Source of the DNA: a virus
Length of the DNA: 55,634 bases
IMG/VR virus record: IMGVR_UViG_3300049215_000047
Location: 1 to 55,634 of that record
Strand: one strand, 5' to 3'
Part shown: positions 16,319 to 24,233 of the stretch, in pieces
Layout of the letters: every line of letters begins with the position of its first letter
Position numbering within the stretch: position 1 is the first letter of the stretch
Made by a program: the position numbers and the translations under genes
Notes under the pieces: model-generated
The model's input: only the letters and a program-made list of their open reading frames with translations
Database searches by the model: none
Told to the model about the DNA's origin: nothing

Positions 16319-16877
16319 AGGCGAGCGCGATCAGCTTTTGCAACTCGTGAAGAAGCGCGAGCGCGTGATGAAGGTCAAGGCACAGGAGCGCTCGGCGGCA
16401 TTGCTCGCTGAATTCGATATCCAGTCGGCGAAAATACATCACTGGGATGAAGACGCCGTATGGGCTCGCGTGAAGGCGGAGGCCGAAAAGGCCGTCGAAG
16501 AGGCTCAGGCGGAGATCTCGAAGCGCTGCCGGGAACTCGGCATTCCTCCCGAATTTGCGCCTGGCCTCAACGTATATTGGCACGGCCGTGGTCATAACGC
16601 CGTTGCCGAGCGAAGGGGAGAATTGCGCCGCGCTGCCAAATCAAAAATCGACGCGATCGAAAAGGAAGCTCTGTCGAAAATCGAGGCCCTCAGTCTTGAG
16701 GCTCAAACGCAAATCGTCGCGCACGGGCTCGCATCTGAAGCCGCAAAAAACTTCCTCGACACGATGCCGACCCTCGAAGCGCTGATGCCATCGATCCAGG
16801 TATCGGAAATTCAAGCGCTGATTGACGCGAAACACCAAGAGCGAAAGCGCCTTGGTTATGAGGATTATCTCCAATGA
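16305..16877 (+). CDS. Coiled-coil protein
   Basis: 190 aa, largely helical and charged: LLQLVKKRERVMKVKAQERS at the start, WARVKAEAEKAVEEAQAEIS in the middle and ELRRAAKSKIDAIEKEALSK after a break (GLNVYWHGRGHNA). GGGGGA lies 6-7 nt before the ATG. It sits between the nuclease-like and ATPase genes, overlapping them by 14 and 4 nt, and may bridge them. No known family. Confidence 0.7.
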   Translation: MSMTKGERDQLLQLVKKRERVMKVKAQERSAALLAEFDIQSAKIHHWDEDAVWARVKAEAEKAVEEAQAEISKRCRELGIPPEFAPGLNVYWHGRGHNAVAERRGELRRAAKSKIDAIEKEALSKIEALSLEAQTQIVAHGLASEAAKNFLDTMPTLEALMPSIQVSEIQALIDAKHQERKRLGYEDYLQ

Positions 16878-18529
16878 CAATCATCGAACAATTGCCAGAC
16901 GCTGCGCTCGACGGCGATATTGCCATTCTCGGCCGCAAGGGCGGAGGCAAGACCTTCACAGCGAAGGGCATTGCCGAGCGGCTTCTCGACATGAAACGTC
17001 GTGTTCTGATCCTCGATCCGCTCGGAGTATGGGCCGGCTTGCGCACGGCTGCGAATGGCGAGGATCCCGGATATCAGATCGCGATCTTCGGCGGCCAGTA
17101 TGGCGACGAGCCGCTTGATCCCGCACTTGCCGTACCGCTGGCGCAGATCATCGCCGGCGAGAATTTGCCGACCATCATCGACCTGTCAGAACTCACGAAG
17201 ACCGCGCAAGGGACGTTCCTTTATAAATTCCTGCACGAGCTACGGCGCGTCAACCGCGAGGCATTGACGATCGTGCTCGAAGAGGCCGACGTATTCGCGC
17301 CGCAAAATCCGCAAGGCGACGATAGCAAGCTTCTGCACAGCGAGATCGATTGGATATCGCGTCGCGGCCGCTTCCGCGGCTTCCGCCTTATTTCGATCAC
17401 TCAACGGCCGGCGCGGCTCTCGAAAGACGTCCTGACGCAATGCTCGACGTTGATCGCGCACAAGCTACCGGCGCCGCAGGATCGTGATGCCGTGAAGGCG
17501 TGGGTTGAAGGCAACGGCGATCGCGACTTGGCCAAGCAGGTCTTCGACACGCTCGCGGGGCTCGACGTCGGCGAAGGATGGGTATGGTCCCCGGAACACG
17601 ACATCCTGCAGCGCATGCGCTTCCCGCGTATTAAAACGCTCGATACCTCGGCGACGCCGAAGGCTGGCGAGACGCGCATTGAGCCGAAGACCTTGGCGCA
17701 GGTCGATATGTCCGGCATCCGCAAGGCGCTGGCCGTGGCGAAGGCTGAGCGCGCAGCTGATGACCGAAAGGGGAAATCCTCAAACGAGCGCGCAAAAAGT
17801 GTCGCGCCCGATCAGACGACGATCAATGAGGCCGACCAGCGCGGCTACGGGCGCGGCATCGAAGAGGCAAAACAAGCCCTAAAAACCACGCGTTTTTCGC
17901 TTCTCCATGCTCAGGACGCGCTCGGCGCCGCGCTTGCTCACATCGATGCGCAATTGGGAACGGCACAAATCATCCTTGAAGACGCTGCGGCGGCCGACCC
18001 GCCGCCGAAGCCGCTGCCCGTCGCCAAACCTGCACAGGTTCGCGCGGCAGCCGATCCTAATGCGCCTCCGGCAGCGGCCGCGAAGTTGCTCTCTGCCTTG
18101 CAGCGTGTGCCAGGCGGCACAAGTTGGGAGAACGTCTGCATCATCGCCGGCGTGCTTTACGGTAACGGCTATTTCTACGCCGGAAAGCGATGGTTGCTCG
18201 ACACGGCGCGCGCGCAAGAGGCCGACGATATCGTTCTCGCATCCGCTTCGAGCCTGAAAGAGATCGGCGGTTTCAAGCCGTCACCCTCGCGGGCTGAAAT
18301 CCTTCAGTTGTGGCGCGGTCGTGTGAAGCCGCACGCCGCCGCCTTGCTAGACGTCATCGCTGGCCGACGCGGCGAATGGATCGACACCGCGAGGCTTGCA
18401 AATGCGGCGTCAATGAAGCCGGGCAACGGCCATTGGTACAGCGGAATTGCCGCGATCCGAGACCCGGGGTTGATCGAGCAAGATGGCAATCGATTCCGCC
18501 TGTCGGAATTCGTGCGAGGGCTGCCATGA
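16874..18529 (+). CDS. HerA-like ATPase
   Basis: 551 aa. HerA/FtsK-type motor: Walker A GRKGGGKT at 20-27, Walker B LTIVLEEAD at 131-139, and SITQRPARLSKDVLTQCSTL at 174-193, the arrangement of the HerA branch. The ATPase covers about 1-280. A Pro/Ala-rich linker (about 375-400) leads to a C-terminal winged-helix-like tail (about 480-551, ending RFRLSEFV). HerA proteins form hexameric rings that move on DNA and feed nucleases. Here the nuclease-like gene 15728-16318 is the obvious candidate partner. It might serve DNA end processing, packaging, or exclusion of other phages; the sequence does not decide. Confidence 0.85.
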   Translation: MTIIEQLPDAALDGDIAILGRKGGGKTFTAKGIAERLLDMKRRVLILDPLGVWAGLRTAANGEDPGYQIAIFGGQYGDEPLDPALAVPLAQIIAGENLPTIIDLSELTKTAQGTFLYKFLHELRRVNREALTIVLEEADVFAPQNPQGDDSKLLHSEIDWISRRGRFRGFRLISITQRPARLSKDVLTQCSTLIAHKLPAPQDRDAVKAWVEGNGDRDLAKQVFDTLAGLDVGEGWVWSPEHDILQRMRFPRIKTLDTSATPKAGETRIEPKTLAQVDMSGIRKALAVAKAERAADDRKGKSSNERAKSVAPDQTTINEADQRGYGRGIEEAKQALKTTRFSLLHAQDALGAALAHIDAQLGTAQIILEDAAAADPPPKPLPVAKPAQVRAAADPNAPPAAAAKLLSALQRVPGGTSWENVCIIAGVLYGNGYFYAGKRWLLDTARAQEADDIVLASASSLKEIGGFKPSPSRAEILQLWRGRVKPHAAALLDVIAGRRGEWIDTARLANAASMKPGNGHWYSGIAAIRDPGLIEQDGNRFRLSEFVRGLP

Positions 18530-18958
18530 CGATCATCGATGATGACTACAAGCGCGAGCTCGATCGCATCCGCAAGCTGCCATGGACCGCGCAATTCCAT
18601 AAGACGCTCGAAAACAAGTCAGTGCCGGGCGGCTTCGTCGATATGTACGTTTTGCTCGACGACGACAGCGGCGAAACATTGGTTACGCTGGCCGTGCCGA
18701 AGGGCTTCCATGCTCTCGCGGAGTACGTCGCCGGCTGCTGCGCCGATCCGTTTTTCGTGCGATTGCGCGTTCTATCTCGCCGACTATCTGAGGTTCGATC
18801 GGATGGAGGCCTTGGCCTGGACCGTGACGACATTGCGCGATCGCGTGCGAGGCGGATGGAAATGCGCCGAAGAAATCAACAACGCCGATGCTGCGCGCGC
18901 GATGACGTGCGTGCTACTGAAGGGCAAGATCGCACAGCTTGAGGGTGCGCCGGTATGA
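18526..18958 (+). pseudogene. Frameshifted conserved hypothetical gene
   Basis: The ATG overlaps the ATPase stop (ATGA) and the TGA overlaps the next start (ATGA), but the 433-nt span is one base more than a multiple of three. The first frame reads sensibly to ADPFF (about 18756); thereafter the next frame does (FYLADYLRFDRMEALAWTVT, AEEINNADAARAMTCVLLKG). Removing one T from the TTTTT run at 18751-18755 joins them into one 143-aa protein. This is a recent +1 mutation, a sequencing slip, or a programmed shift. Function unknown. Confidence 0.75.
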
Positions 18959-19914
18959 GCGACCGCGTTGCCAAGGCGCAAGCCGCTGCCGACAAGTGGG
19001 CCGCCAAGGTCGAAGAACGGCGCGCGCACCTCGCGGCGCTCCAAGCGACCGCTGCCGACAGCCGGCGGCTCGACAAAGCGGCGGTATCGTTGGCCAAGGC
19101 CGAGGCGCGGCTGATGGCGGTCCGCGCCAAGCTGCGGAAGGCGCTCAACGCCGCCGCCGGCGACGCATCGATGCTGCGCCGGCTCGATCGCATTGCCGAG
19201 CTCGCGCCGGCGACGATGCAGCGTTGGAAGTACGAGCGCGAGCAAGAACCCAAGCGCATCGAAAAGCGCAAAAAACACCTGAAGCGTGTGACGACAAAGG
19301 ATCTTCGCAATGATCCGACCCACCGGCGCGATCGCCGCTCTCACAAGATGTTCGGGGTTGCCGCATATGCCGCGCCGGTCGAAGCCGCCACCTTCCCGAG
19401 CGGACCGATCATTCCCTACACGCCACCACCATCGATGCCTGCCATTAACCGGCCCGGGCTTCTCGCCGGCGACTATCGGCTGATCGACAAGCCACCGAGC
19501 GATATCATCGGATGGCGCGCGCCAAAGGAATGGACCGCCGAATATGTCGGCTCGCGCATGGTCGAAGCGCATTCGACGTTGCGGCGGCTGCCGATGACAA
19601 CGCGGCCAAAGGAATTCGGCGGCATCTGGCCGGAATATCGTCACGAGGGCGTTGAACTTGCATATCAAGCCGGATCGGGGACGCTCTTCGTCGGGAAGCG
19701 CACGATCATGGGGACCGCCGGCGCTGCGCTCTCGCGAACGAATGAAGCCTTGGCATGGATATTGGAGTTTCTTGCTGATCAGCCAGTGTACGCGCGTGCT
19801 GTCAACGTATGGGCGTCCTCGCATGACGTTGACGACGACATCGATGGCTTTGTCCGCGAAGCACTCGAATTCATCGCCGCCAAGCTCAACGCCAAGAAGG
19901 CGCCGGTGACGTGA
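18955..19914 (+). CDS. DUF6362-type regulator-like protein with coiled coil
   Basis: 319 aa. Residues 1-125 are a basic coiled coil (AKAEARLMAVRAKLRKAL, RKKHLKRVTTKD). After a Pro-rich link, residues about 185-290 contain WTAEYVGSRMVEAHSTLRRL and FGGIWPEYRHE, then NEALAWILEFLADQ, the pattern of DUF6362 proteins of alphaproteobacterial phages, which look like small sigma-like or HTH regulators. Being the last large early gene before the late region, it is a candidate late-gene activator. Overlaps neighbours by 4 nt each. Confidence 0.65.
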   Translation: MSDRVAKAQAAADKWAAKVEERRAHLAALQATAADSRRLDKAAVSLAKAEARLMAVRAKLRKALNAAAGDASMLRRLDRIAELAPATMQRWKYEREQEPKRIEKRKKHLKRVTTKDLRNDPTHRRDRRSHKMFGVAAYAAPVEAATFPSGPIIPYTPPPSMPAINRPGLLAGDYRLIDKPPSDIIGWRAPKEWTAEYVGSRMVEAHSTLRRLPMTTRPKEFGGIWPEYRHEGVELAYQAGSGTLFVGKRTIMGTAGAALSRTNEALAWILEFLADQPVYARAVNVWASSHDVDDDIDGFVREALEFIAAKLNAKKAPVT

Positions 19915-20126
19915 GCAACGTGCGGCATATCAATTTTCGCAACCGCTCCAAGACGTTAGGAGGGGGGGGTATTGCGGAGGAAACGATCGAGGTGCGGCTC
20001 TTGGCCGAGCATGTCGCGATGCTCGATCGGATGAGCGCCGAAGGCGGCTTTGCCGACCGCGCGGAGTGCGCGGCGTCGATACTCGAAGCGGTTTTAGATG
20101 ACGATGCGAAGGCGCATGAGACTTAA
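19911..20126 (+). CDS. Possible ribbon-helix-helix regulator
   Basis: 71 aa, GTG start coupled to the previous stop (GTGA). The segment EETIEVRLLAEHVAMLDRMS followed by GFADRAECAASILEAVL resembles a ribbon-helix-helix DNA-binding fold (one strand, two helices). An unbroken G8 run at 19962-19969 lies in the coding region (LGGGGI) right behind TTAGGA, making a perfect ribosome-site-like sequence inside the gene; slippage here would change frame. Confidence 0.6.
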   Translation: MSNVRHINFRNRSKTLGGGGIAEETIEVRLLAEHVAMLDRMSAEGGFADRAECAASILEAVLDDDAKAHET

Positions 20127-20148
20127 CACGCAGAATGGGAGAGCAAGA

Positions 20149-20445
20149 ATGGACTTAAAAACCTGCACCCGCCAAGACTGGGAAGCTTACAACGCAGAGC
20201 AACAGCGAGAGACGGGCGCGCATGGTTTCGATCCGGGTATGCCGTGGCACATTGCGACGTGGGGTGAGCGTGCACTGATCGTATTCTTTTACGCCGTCCT
20301 ATGGGGCCTCGTTTTCCCCGCCCTGCTCTGCGCCGGCCTTTGGGTAATAGGGACAGCGGTGGACGGCATTGCGATAAGCAATTCGCAGCATGACGCCTGC
20401 TTGAAACACGCCACCAATGGTTACGAAATACGGCAGTGTCGGTGA
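20149..20445 (+). CDS. Small membrane protein
   Basis: 98 aa from ATG 20149 with GGGAGAG about 7 nt upstream. A soluble N-terminal half (CTRQDWEAYNAEQQRETGAH) precedes a strong membrane segment (ALIVFFYAVLWGLVFPALLC, AGLWVIGTAV) and a Cys-containing outer tail (DACLKHATNGYEIRQC). Function unknown. Confidence 0.65.
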   Translation: MDLKTCTRQDWEAYNAEQQRETGAHGFDPGMPWHIATWGERALIVFFYAVLWGLVFPALLCAGLWVIGTAVDGIAISNSQHDACLKHATNGYEIRQCR

Positions 20446-20513
20446 CACTTAGCCCTTATAGCGCACAAATCACCAAGTCGTCGGCGCCAGCGCAAAAGCG
20501 ATCCCGAGCGTCG

Positions 20514-20615
20514 CTAGCGGTCACGGCAATAACCGGCACCCATGTGCCCGATGATCAGGATTACGGTCGCGCCTATGATGCAGCCCCACGCGCCGATGTC
20601 ATGCTCGCCTCCCAT
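20514..20615 (-). CDS. Candidate membrane microprotein, 33 aa
   Basis: On the minus strand, in a 209-nt space without plus-strand genes, an ATG frame encodes a short peptide with a hydrophobic helix (GCIIGATVILIIGHMGAG). No clear ribosome site is seen and its direction is against the operon, so it is only a candidate. Nothing else was recognised in 20446-20654. Confidence 0.25.
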   Translation of the reverse strand: MGGEHDIGAWGCIIGATVILIIGHMGAGYCRDR

Positions 20616-20654
20616 TGGTTGCACAGCTAACCGCGCGCTCGCGCAGATGTTCCG

Positions 20655-21197
20655 ATGAAACGCCGCGACCGCCTTGCAGCACACTTCATCCGCGCCTCAG
20701 ACCTGCGAGCGGTCTATCTCGCCTCGGCGGGCCGCACGGTAAGGCTCGGCATCACGCGCGATCCCGTCGCCAAGGCGCGCGAGCTCAAGCGCCAACGCGC
20801 CAAGCTGCACCAGGTCTATTGGCTGGCATCGAGCGCGGCCGCGGCGCTGCTGCTGCGCGCCGCTGCCGAGGCTTTCCCCGGCATCGATCGCGGCGCCAAG
20901 GTCCGCGCGGCGAGCGTCGAAGATGCGTTGCCAGCGCTGGCTCAGGATTATGATCTGGCCATCACGCCCGAGGCGGTGGTGCAGGAGCGCGCCGCAGCCG
21001 CGGTTGCCGACATCGATCGCCGGGTGAAGGCGATGCAAGCGTCCGGCCACTTGCGCGGGCTCACCGGCCAATATCGTCAGGCGCGCATGGAAGCCTCGCG
21101 CACCGGCGCGCCGTTCATGTCGTACGGCGACTATCTAGAGCGCTACAAGATCAAGATGCTCTACCAAATCGCCGACGCGCTGAAGGCGGCGTCGTGA
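20655..21197 (+). CDS. GIY-YIG/Mug113-like domain protein
   Basis: 180 aa. Residues 18-70 (AVYLASAGRTVRLGITRDPV, KARELKRQRAKLHQVYWL, LLRAAAEAF) follow the layout of GIY-YIG-type or Mug113-like domains: VYL strand, a variant of KIGxTxDP, and a late Glu helix. The exact catalytic tyrosines and arginine are not all there, so activity is doubtful. The C-terminal half is helical (AAAAVADIDRRVKAMQASGH). Last early gene on the plus strand. Confidence 0.5.
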   Translation: MKRRDRLAAHFIRASDLRAVYLASAGRTVRLGITRDPVAKARELKRQRAKLHQVYWLASSAAAALLLRAAAEAFPGIDRGAKVRAASVEDALPALAQDYDLAITPEAVVQERAAAAVADIDRRVKAMQASGHLRGLTGQYRQARMEASRTGAPFMSYGDYLERYKIKMLYQIADALKAAS

Positions 21198-21460
21198 TTT
21201 TTCACGTGAAACACTAGCGCTGCACGTTGCGCTGGCCCCAGGCGATCAGCGCCGGGCCATCCTTCGTCGGCATCGGGATCGACCGTATCGATCACGCGCG
21301 CCCCATGGCGCAGCGTCAAATATCGGTCTGGCCGGATTAGCTTCGCAGCCACAAACGCCGCCTTCGCGACCGCCAGATGCGAGGCTTCGGCCAGTAATTC
21401 GGTGACGTGAAGCGCCTCCGCGTCCCATTCCTCGATCCTGAAAAGCAGGTCGCCGGCCAA
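21161..21460 (-). CDS. Hypothetical protein, opposite strand
   Basis: About 99 aa if it begins at TTG 21460 (GGGGACGGGAAC upstream) or 112 aa from GTG 21499. The body is protein-like with good codon use: LFRIEEWDAEALHVTELLAE, ASHLAVAKAAFVAAKLIRPD, LTLRHGARVIDT. It reminds me of a small conserved alphaproteobacterial protein of unknown role. It overlaps the end of the plus-strand gene by 37 nt, and its start lies beside the repeat array at 21477, which may control it. Confidence 0.55.
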   Translation of the reverse strand: MAGDLLFRIEEWDAEALHVTELLAEASHLAVAKAAFVAAKLIRPDRYLTLRHGARVIDTVDPDADEGWPGADRLGPAQRAALVFHVKNHDAAFSASAIW

Positions 21461-21476
21461 GTTCCCGTCCCCGTTT

Positions 21477-21777
21477 GTACCCGTCGGGGCGAAATGCACC
21501 CGCGAAATGTACCCGGCAAATCGGCGACGCAAATTCCGAGTGAGCGTTCTGCCACAATTCGAGCGGGTACATTTTCGCCGAGTTATACAATGTACCTCTG
21601 ACACTGTGACACTCGGAAAGCGCACCGGATGAAATCAGTAAAATGCCTCGATGATTATTGATCGCCTGACGCGATCAGCACCACACAGAACACCGGTGCA
21701 AACGGGTACATTTCGGGTGCAAAGTCACAGTGTCACTCTGTACCCGTTTGACAAGCCTGTGGAAAACACGTTTTCTA
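21477..21777. promoter_or_regulatory. Late control region: repeat array and promoter candidate
   Basis: Tandem 13-mers CGAAATGCACCCG (21490-21502) and CGAAATGTACCCG (21503-21515) sit back to back; the second recurs inverted at 21703-21715, with close variants at 21564-21577. Further cores: GTACCC at 21477 and 21740, and phased inverted copies starting 21694, 21704, 21715. An 11-bp inverted pair GACACTGTGAC lies at 21600-21610 and 21724-21734. A rightward -35 TTGACA (21748-21753) with a weak -10 near 21771-21777 follows, and TGTGGAAAA (21759-21767), one base off a DnaA box. This likely drives the late genes and needs an activator. Confidence 0.6.
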
Positions 21778-21890
21778 CACGCGTGCGCGCAACTTTTCTG
21801 CTGCCGCAGACAAAGAGATGAGCGCCCGAAGGGCGCGATCATCAAGGCTCTTGAAGATCAGCAATCTCAGAACGGAGTTTGTGGAAGGGC

Positions 21891-22202
21891 GTGGCTCTAA
21901 ATTGGGAAAAGGCCGCCCACAATCGCCGGGTACGCGAGCACGGTACAATTCGCAAATCCCGCTACGATATCGCGGCCAATGATCCTCTGAAGGTCGAAGC
22001 CCGTCGCCGGGAGCGCGAGCGAGAAGCCGTCGGCATCCCAGCCGCACAAGCCTTGAACATCGACAAGTCGACGTTCAAGAAGCTCAATCAGGAATACAAG
22101 GCTTTCAGGCTGTCAGCAGCCGACAGTGGCATCATCGCCCCATCCTATAACGACTGGATGCGAGAGCGAGTTGCTCAGATGGCAACACAAGCTGGGCTGT
22201 AA
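21891..22202 (+). CDS. Hypothetical protein, first late gene
   Basis: 103 aa from GTG 21891 (GGAAGG just upstream; TTG 21879 is an alternative). Charged and helical: NWEKAAHNRRVREHGTIRKS, KVEARRREREREAVGIPAAQ, KSTFKKLNQEYKAFRLSAAD. No motif or family recognised. First gene after the late control region. Confidence 0.6.
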   Translation: MALNWEKAAHNRRVREHGTIRKSRYDIAANDPLKVEARRREREREAVGIPAAQALNIDKSTFKKLNQEYKAFRLSAADSGIIAPSYNDWMRERVAQMATQAGL

Positions 22203-22268
22203 GGTTTAGCGTCGCCAGCGCAGCGCCCGGCGCAAATGCCGGGCGCATTCATTCCGAAAGCAAACGTC

Positions 22269-22448
22269 ATGGGCTGCCGCTGCGCTGAACGTCGCCAGCA
22301 CATCACGGCCGCCGCCAAGGCCGCAGTGCGCGGGGACATGAAGGCCGCAACCGACAACCTGCGCAGGATCGTCACCACCGTGCGCGCTGACGCGCGCGAC
22401 TTCGGAAGCAAGGTCGCAAGCGCCCGAGCAAGCCTCGCCCGCCGATGA
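22269..22448 (+). CDS. Hypothetical 59-aa protein
   Basis: Starts MGCRCAERRQ and continues as a helical protein (HITAAAKAAVRGDMKAATDN, LRRIVTTVRADARDFGSK). The stop overlaps the next start (ATGA). An upstream ATG at 22236 would add 11 residues. A minor structural or tail-associated role is possible from its coupling to the tail Z-like gene. Confidence 0.6.
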   Translation: MGCRCAERRQHITAAAKAAVRGDMKAATDNLRRIVTTVRADARDFGSKVASARASLARR

Positions 22449-23002
22449 TCGATCTGCACTTCAACATCTCAGGCTTCAAAAGCGCCGGAGAGAAATTCGC
22501 CAATGCCGCGAAAGATGCGCCCGACGCTACGCGCCGGGCCATCAACCACACTGGCGACAAAGCCCGAACAGCAATGCGCGTCGCTCTCGTCATCCAGACG
22601 GGACTTCAGCGCAAGACGATGAACAAGGCCGTCGTCAGCACTCGTGCCAGCAGCAAGAGCGGTGGCAACTACACGATCCGCTCAAAAGGCGGCAACGTCA
22701 GGCTGCAGTTCTTCCATGCTCGTGAGACCCGAGCTGGTGTCAGCGCTGCACCTTGGAACCAACGTCAAGTCTTCGCCAGCACGTTCATCAAAGGCGGACG
22801 TTTCCCCAATCGCGTCGCACTCAATCTCGGTGGCGCTGTCTTAATCCGCAGTGGTAAAGCGCGCTTTCCGTTGAAGACCGTGAAGAGCGGTTTGTTTATC
22901 CCCGACGAGATGGTGAAGGGTCAAAGCGCGCAAGCGTTCTTCACCACAGTCGAGCGCGATCTGCCCGATCGTCTCGCGCACGAGCTATTGCGTGGCATGT
23001 AG
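22445..23002 (+). CDS. Phage minor tail protein Z-like
   Basis: 185 aa. It resembles prophage minor tail protein Z/GpZ-type proteins: an N-terminal FNISGFKSAGEKFANAAKDA, then ATRRAINHTGDKARTAMRVA and QTGLQRKTMNKAVV, and an Arg/Lys-rich beta part near the end (SGKARFPLKTVKSG). Such proteins act in tail completion. Its position ahead of the terminase instead of among the tail genes is unusual. Confidence 0.65.
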   Translation: MIDLHFNISGFKSAGEKFANAAKDAPDATRRAINHTGDKARTAMRVALVIQTGLQRKTMNKAVVSTRASSKSGGNYTIRSKGGNVRLQFFHARETRAGVSAAPWNQRQVFASTFIKGGRFPNRVALNLGGAVLIRSGKARFPLKTVKSGLFIPDEMVKGQSAQAFFTTVERDLPDRLAHELLRGM

Positions 23003-23100
23003 GGCCCAATTCTGAAAACAAAAAAGGGACCGTGTTTTCGCTGCGATCTCGTGCGGTCGTTAGCGAGCCCCAAATTCGATCATATTCCGGCGCTCAATAA

Positions 23101-23131
23101 TTGCGCTTCCCTTACGTTTTTCGACTAGAAT
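23101..23131 (+). promoter_or_regulatory. Promoter candidate before structural genes
   Basis: TTGCGC (23101-23106) and TAGAAT (23126-23131) form a -35/-10 pair with a 19-bp gap, longer than ideal. The ATG of the HNH gene is 7 bp beyond. The 135-nt gap 23003-23137 contains nothing else that I recognise. Confidence 0.35.
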
Positions 23132-23137
23132 GGCGCG

Positions 23138-23821
23138 ATGAAGGATCGCCCTTGCCCGAAATGCTCACGGCCAGTGATGGCGCGGACGTTTCTTTGCGCT
23201 GAATGCCACCGGCGCCGAATTGTGGAGCGTCGCGCTGCGTCAGAAGCGAAAAAGCTGAGGCAGCCACTGATGGCGCCGCCCGAGCGGCCTTGGCGTGCAC
23301 CTGGCCTGACGCTTCAGGAGAAACGGCGTCTCAGGTACCGCCATGATCCGGTTTTCAACGTCGCGGAACGCGTCCGCGTCCAGATGCGAAGCCGCCGGCG
23401 CTTCAAAAACATGGAGCACGTCATCCGAAAGGCGGTCGCCGGCAAGGTGACGACGCCGAGCATCGAGAGGTTTCTCGGCTACACGATGGGCGACCTTCGG
23501 GCGCACCTCGAAGCACAGTTCGACGAGCTCATGTCGTGGGAAGCGTTCGGGCTCGGCCTGATCCATATCGACCACAAGCGCCCCGTCGCGTCATTCGACC
23601 TCGACGATGCCGAACAGGTTCGCGCATGCTGGGCGCTCGATAACCTTCAGCCGTTGTGGTACGGCGATAACATGCGCAAGGGTGCGCGATACGATGGCAA
23701 AAAAGGCGAAACGGAAGCCGCGACCGAAGGCGCAGAAGCCGCCAACCCGTCCGGCCTTCCTTTCGGCGACGGCAACTGCGGACCTCTGCGGCTTCACGCC
23801 GCACTGGCTGCGACAGCTTGA
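23138..23821 (+). CDS. HNH endonuclease
   Basis: 227 aa. Two CxxC knuckles at the start (CPKCSRP, CAECHRR) and an HNH-like core near 145-190: LIHIDHKRPV with the metal-binding DH pair, ALDNLQPLW, and GDNMRKG, the Asn/Lys ending. HNH nucleases next to the terminase are known to assist packaging in many phages. The end runs 128 nt into the small terminase gene in another frame, so the last 40 residues are of doubtful value. Confidence 0.8.
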   Translation: MKDRPCPKCSRPVMARTFLCAECHRRRIVERRAASEAKKLRQPLMAPPERPWRAPGLTLQEKRRLRYRHDPVFNVAERVRVQMRSRRRFKNMEHVIRKAVAGKVTTPSIERFLGYTMGDLRAHLEAQFDELMSWEAFGLGLIHIDHKRPVASFDLDDAEQVRACWALDNLQPLWYGDNMRKGARYDGKKGETEAATEGAEAANPSGLPFGDGNCGPLRLHAALAATA

Positions 23822-24233
23822 GCGCCAAGGCTGGTTTGCGAAAGTAGGGCGCAACCAATACGACCCGATCGAGGTCCTGAAGGGCCAGGTTCGCTTTCTC
23901 CAAGACGACAGCCGTCGATCGAGCAAGTCGGCGACGGCCAGTGCGTTACAGGAGGCGCGCAGCCGCGAAATCGAGCAGCGCATCGCCCGTGAGGACGGCA
24001 AGCTGATCCCGATTGAGGACGTGCACGCGGTCGTGACTGACATTCTCGGCACCTTCCGCGCCGAGCTCTCGGGCGTGGCGGCCGCGGCAACCCGCGACCT
24101 GGCCGTACGGGACACCATCGAAGGTCAACTGAATGGCGCGATCGACCGTTGTCGCCAGCGTTTCGAGCAAGCAGGCGCCGATCTTCAGGCTGGCCGCGAG
24201 GTGCTTGTGGACGGCGAAGAAACAACCGCCTGA
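23694..24233 (+). CDS. Terminase small subunit-like protein
   Basis: 179 aa from ATG 23694. A basic N-terminus (AKKAKRKPRPKAQK) precedes a winged-helix DNA-binding part (TATADLCGFTPHWLRQLERQ then NQYDPIEVLKGQVRFL) like Nu1-type small terminases, then a helical oligomerisation region (EARSREIEQRIAREDGKLIP, VHAVVTDILGTFRAELSG). It recognises the packaging site and recruits the large subunit. Ends 100 nt inside the large subunit gene. Confidence 0.8.
   Translation: MAKKAKRKPRPKAQKPPTRPAFLSATATADLCGFTPHWLRQLERQGWFAKVGRNQYDPIEVLKGQVRFLQDDSRRSSKSATASALQEARSREIEQRIAREDGKLIPIEDVHAVVTDILGTFRAELSGVAAAATRDLAVRDTIEGQLNGAIDRCRQRFEQAGADLQAGREVLVDGEETTA

Noticed and set aside
20436-20630. Plus-strand 64-aa frame after the small membrane gene
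   Set aside because: GTG start inside the preceding gene, no ribosome site, low-quality sequence.
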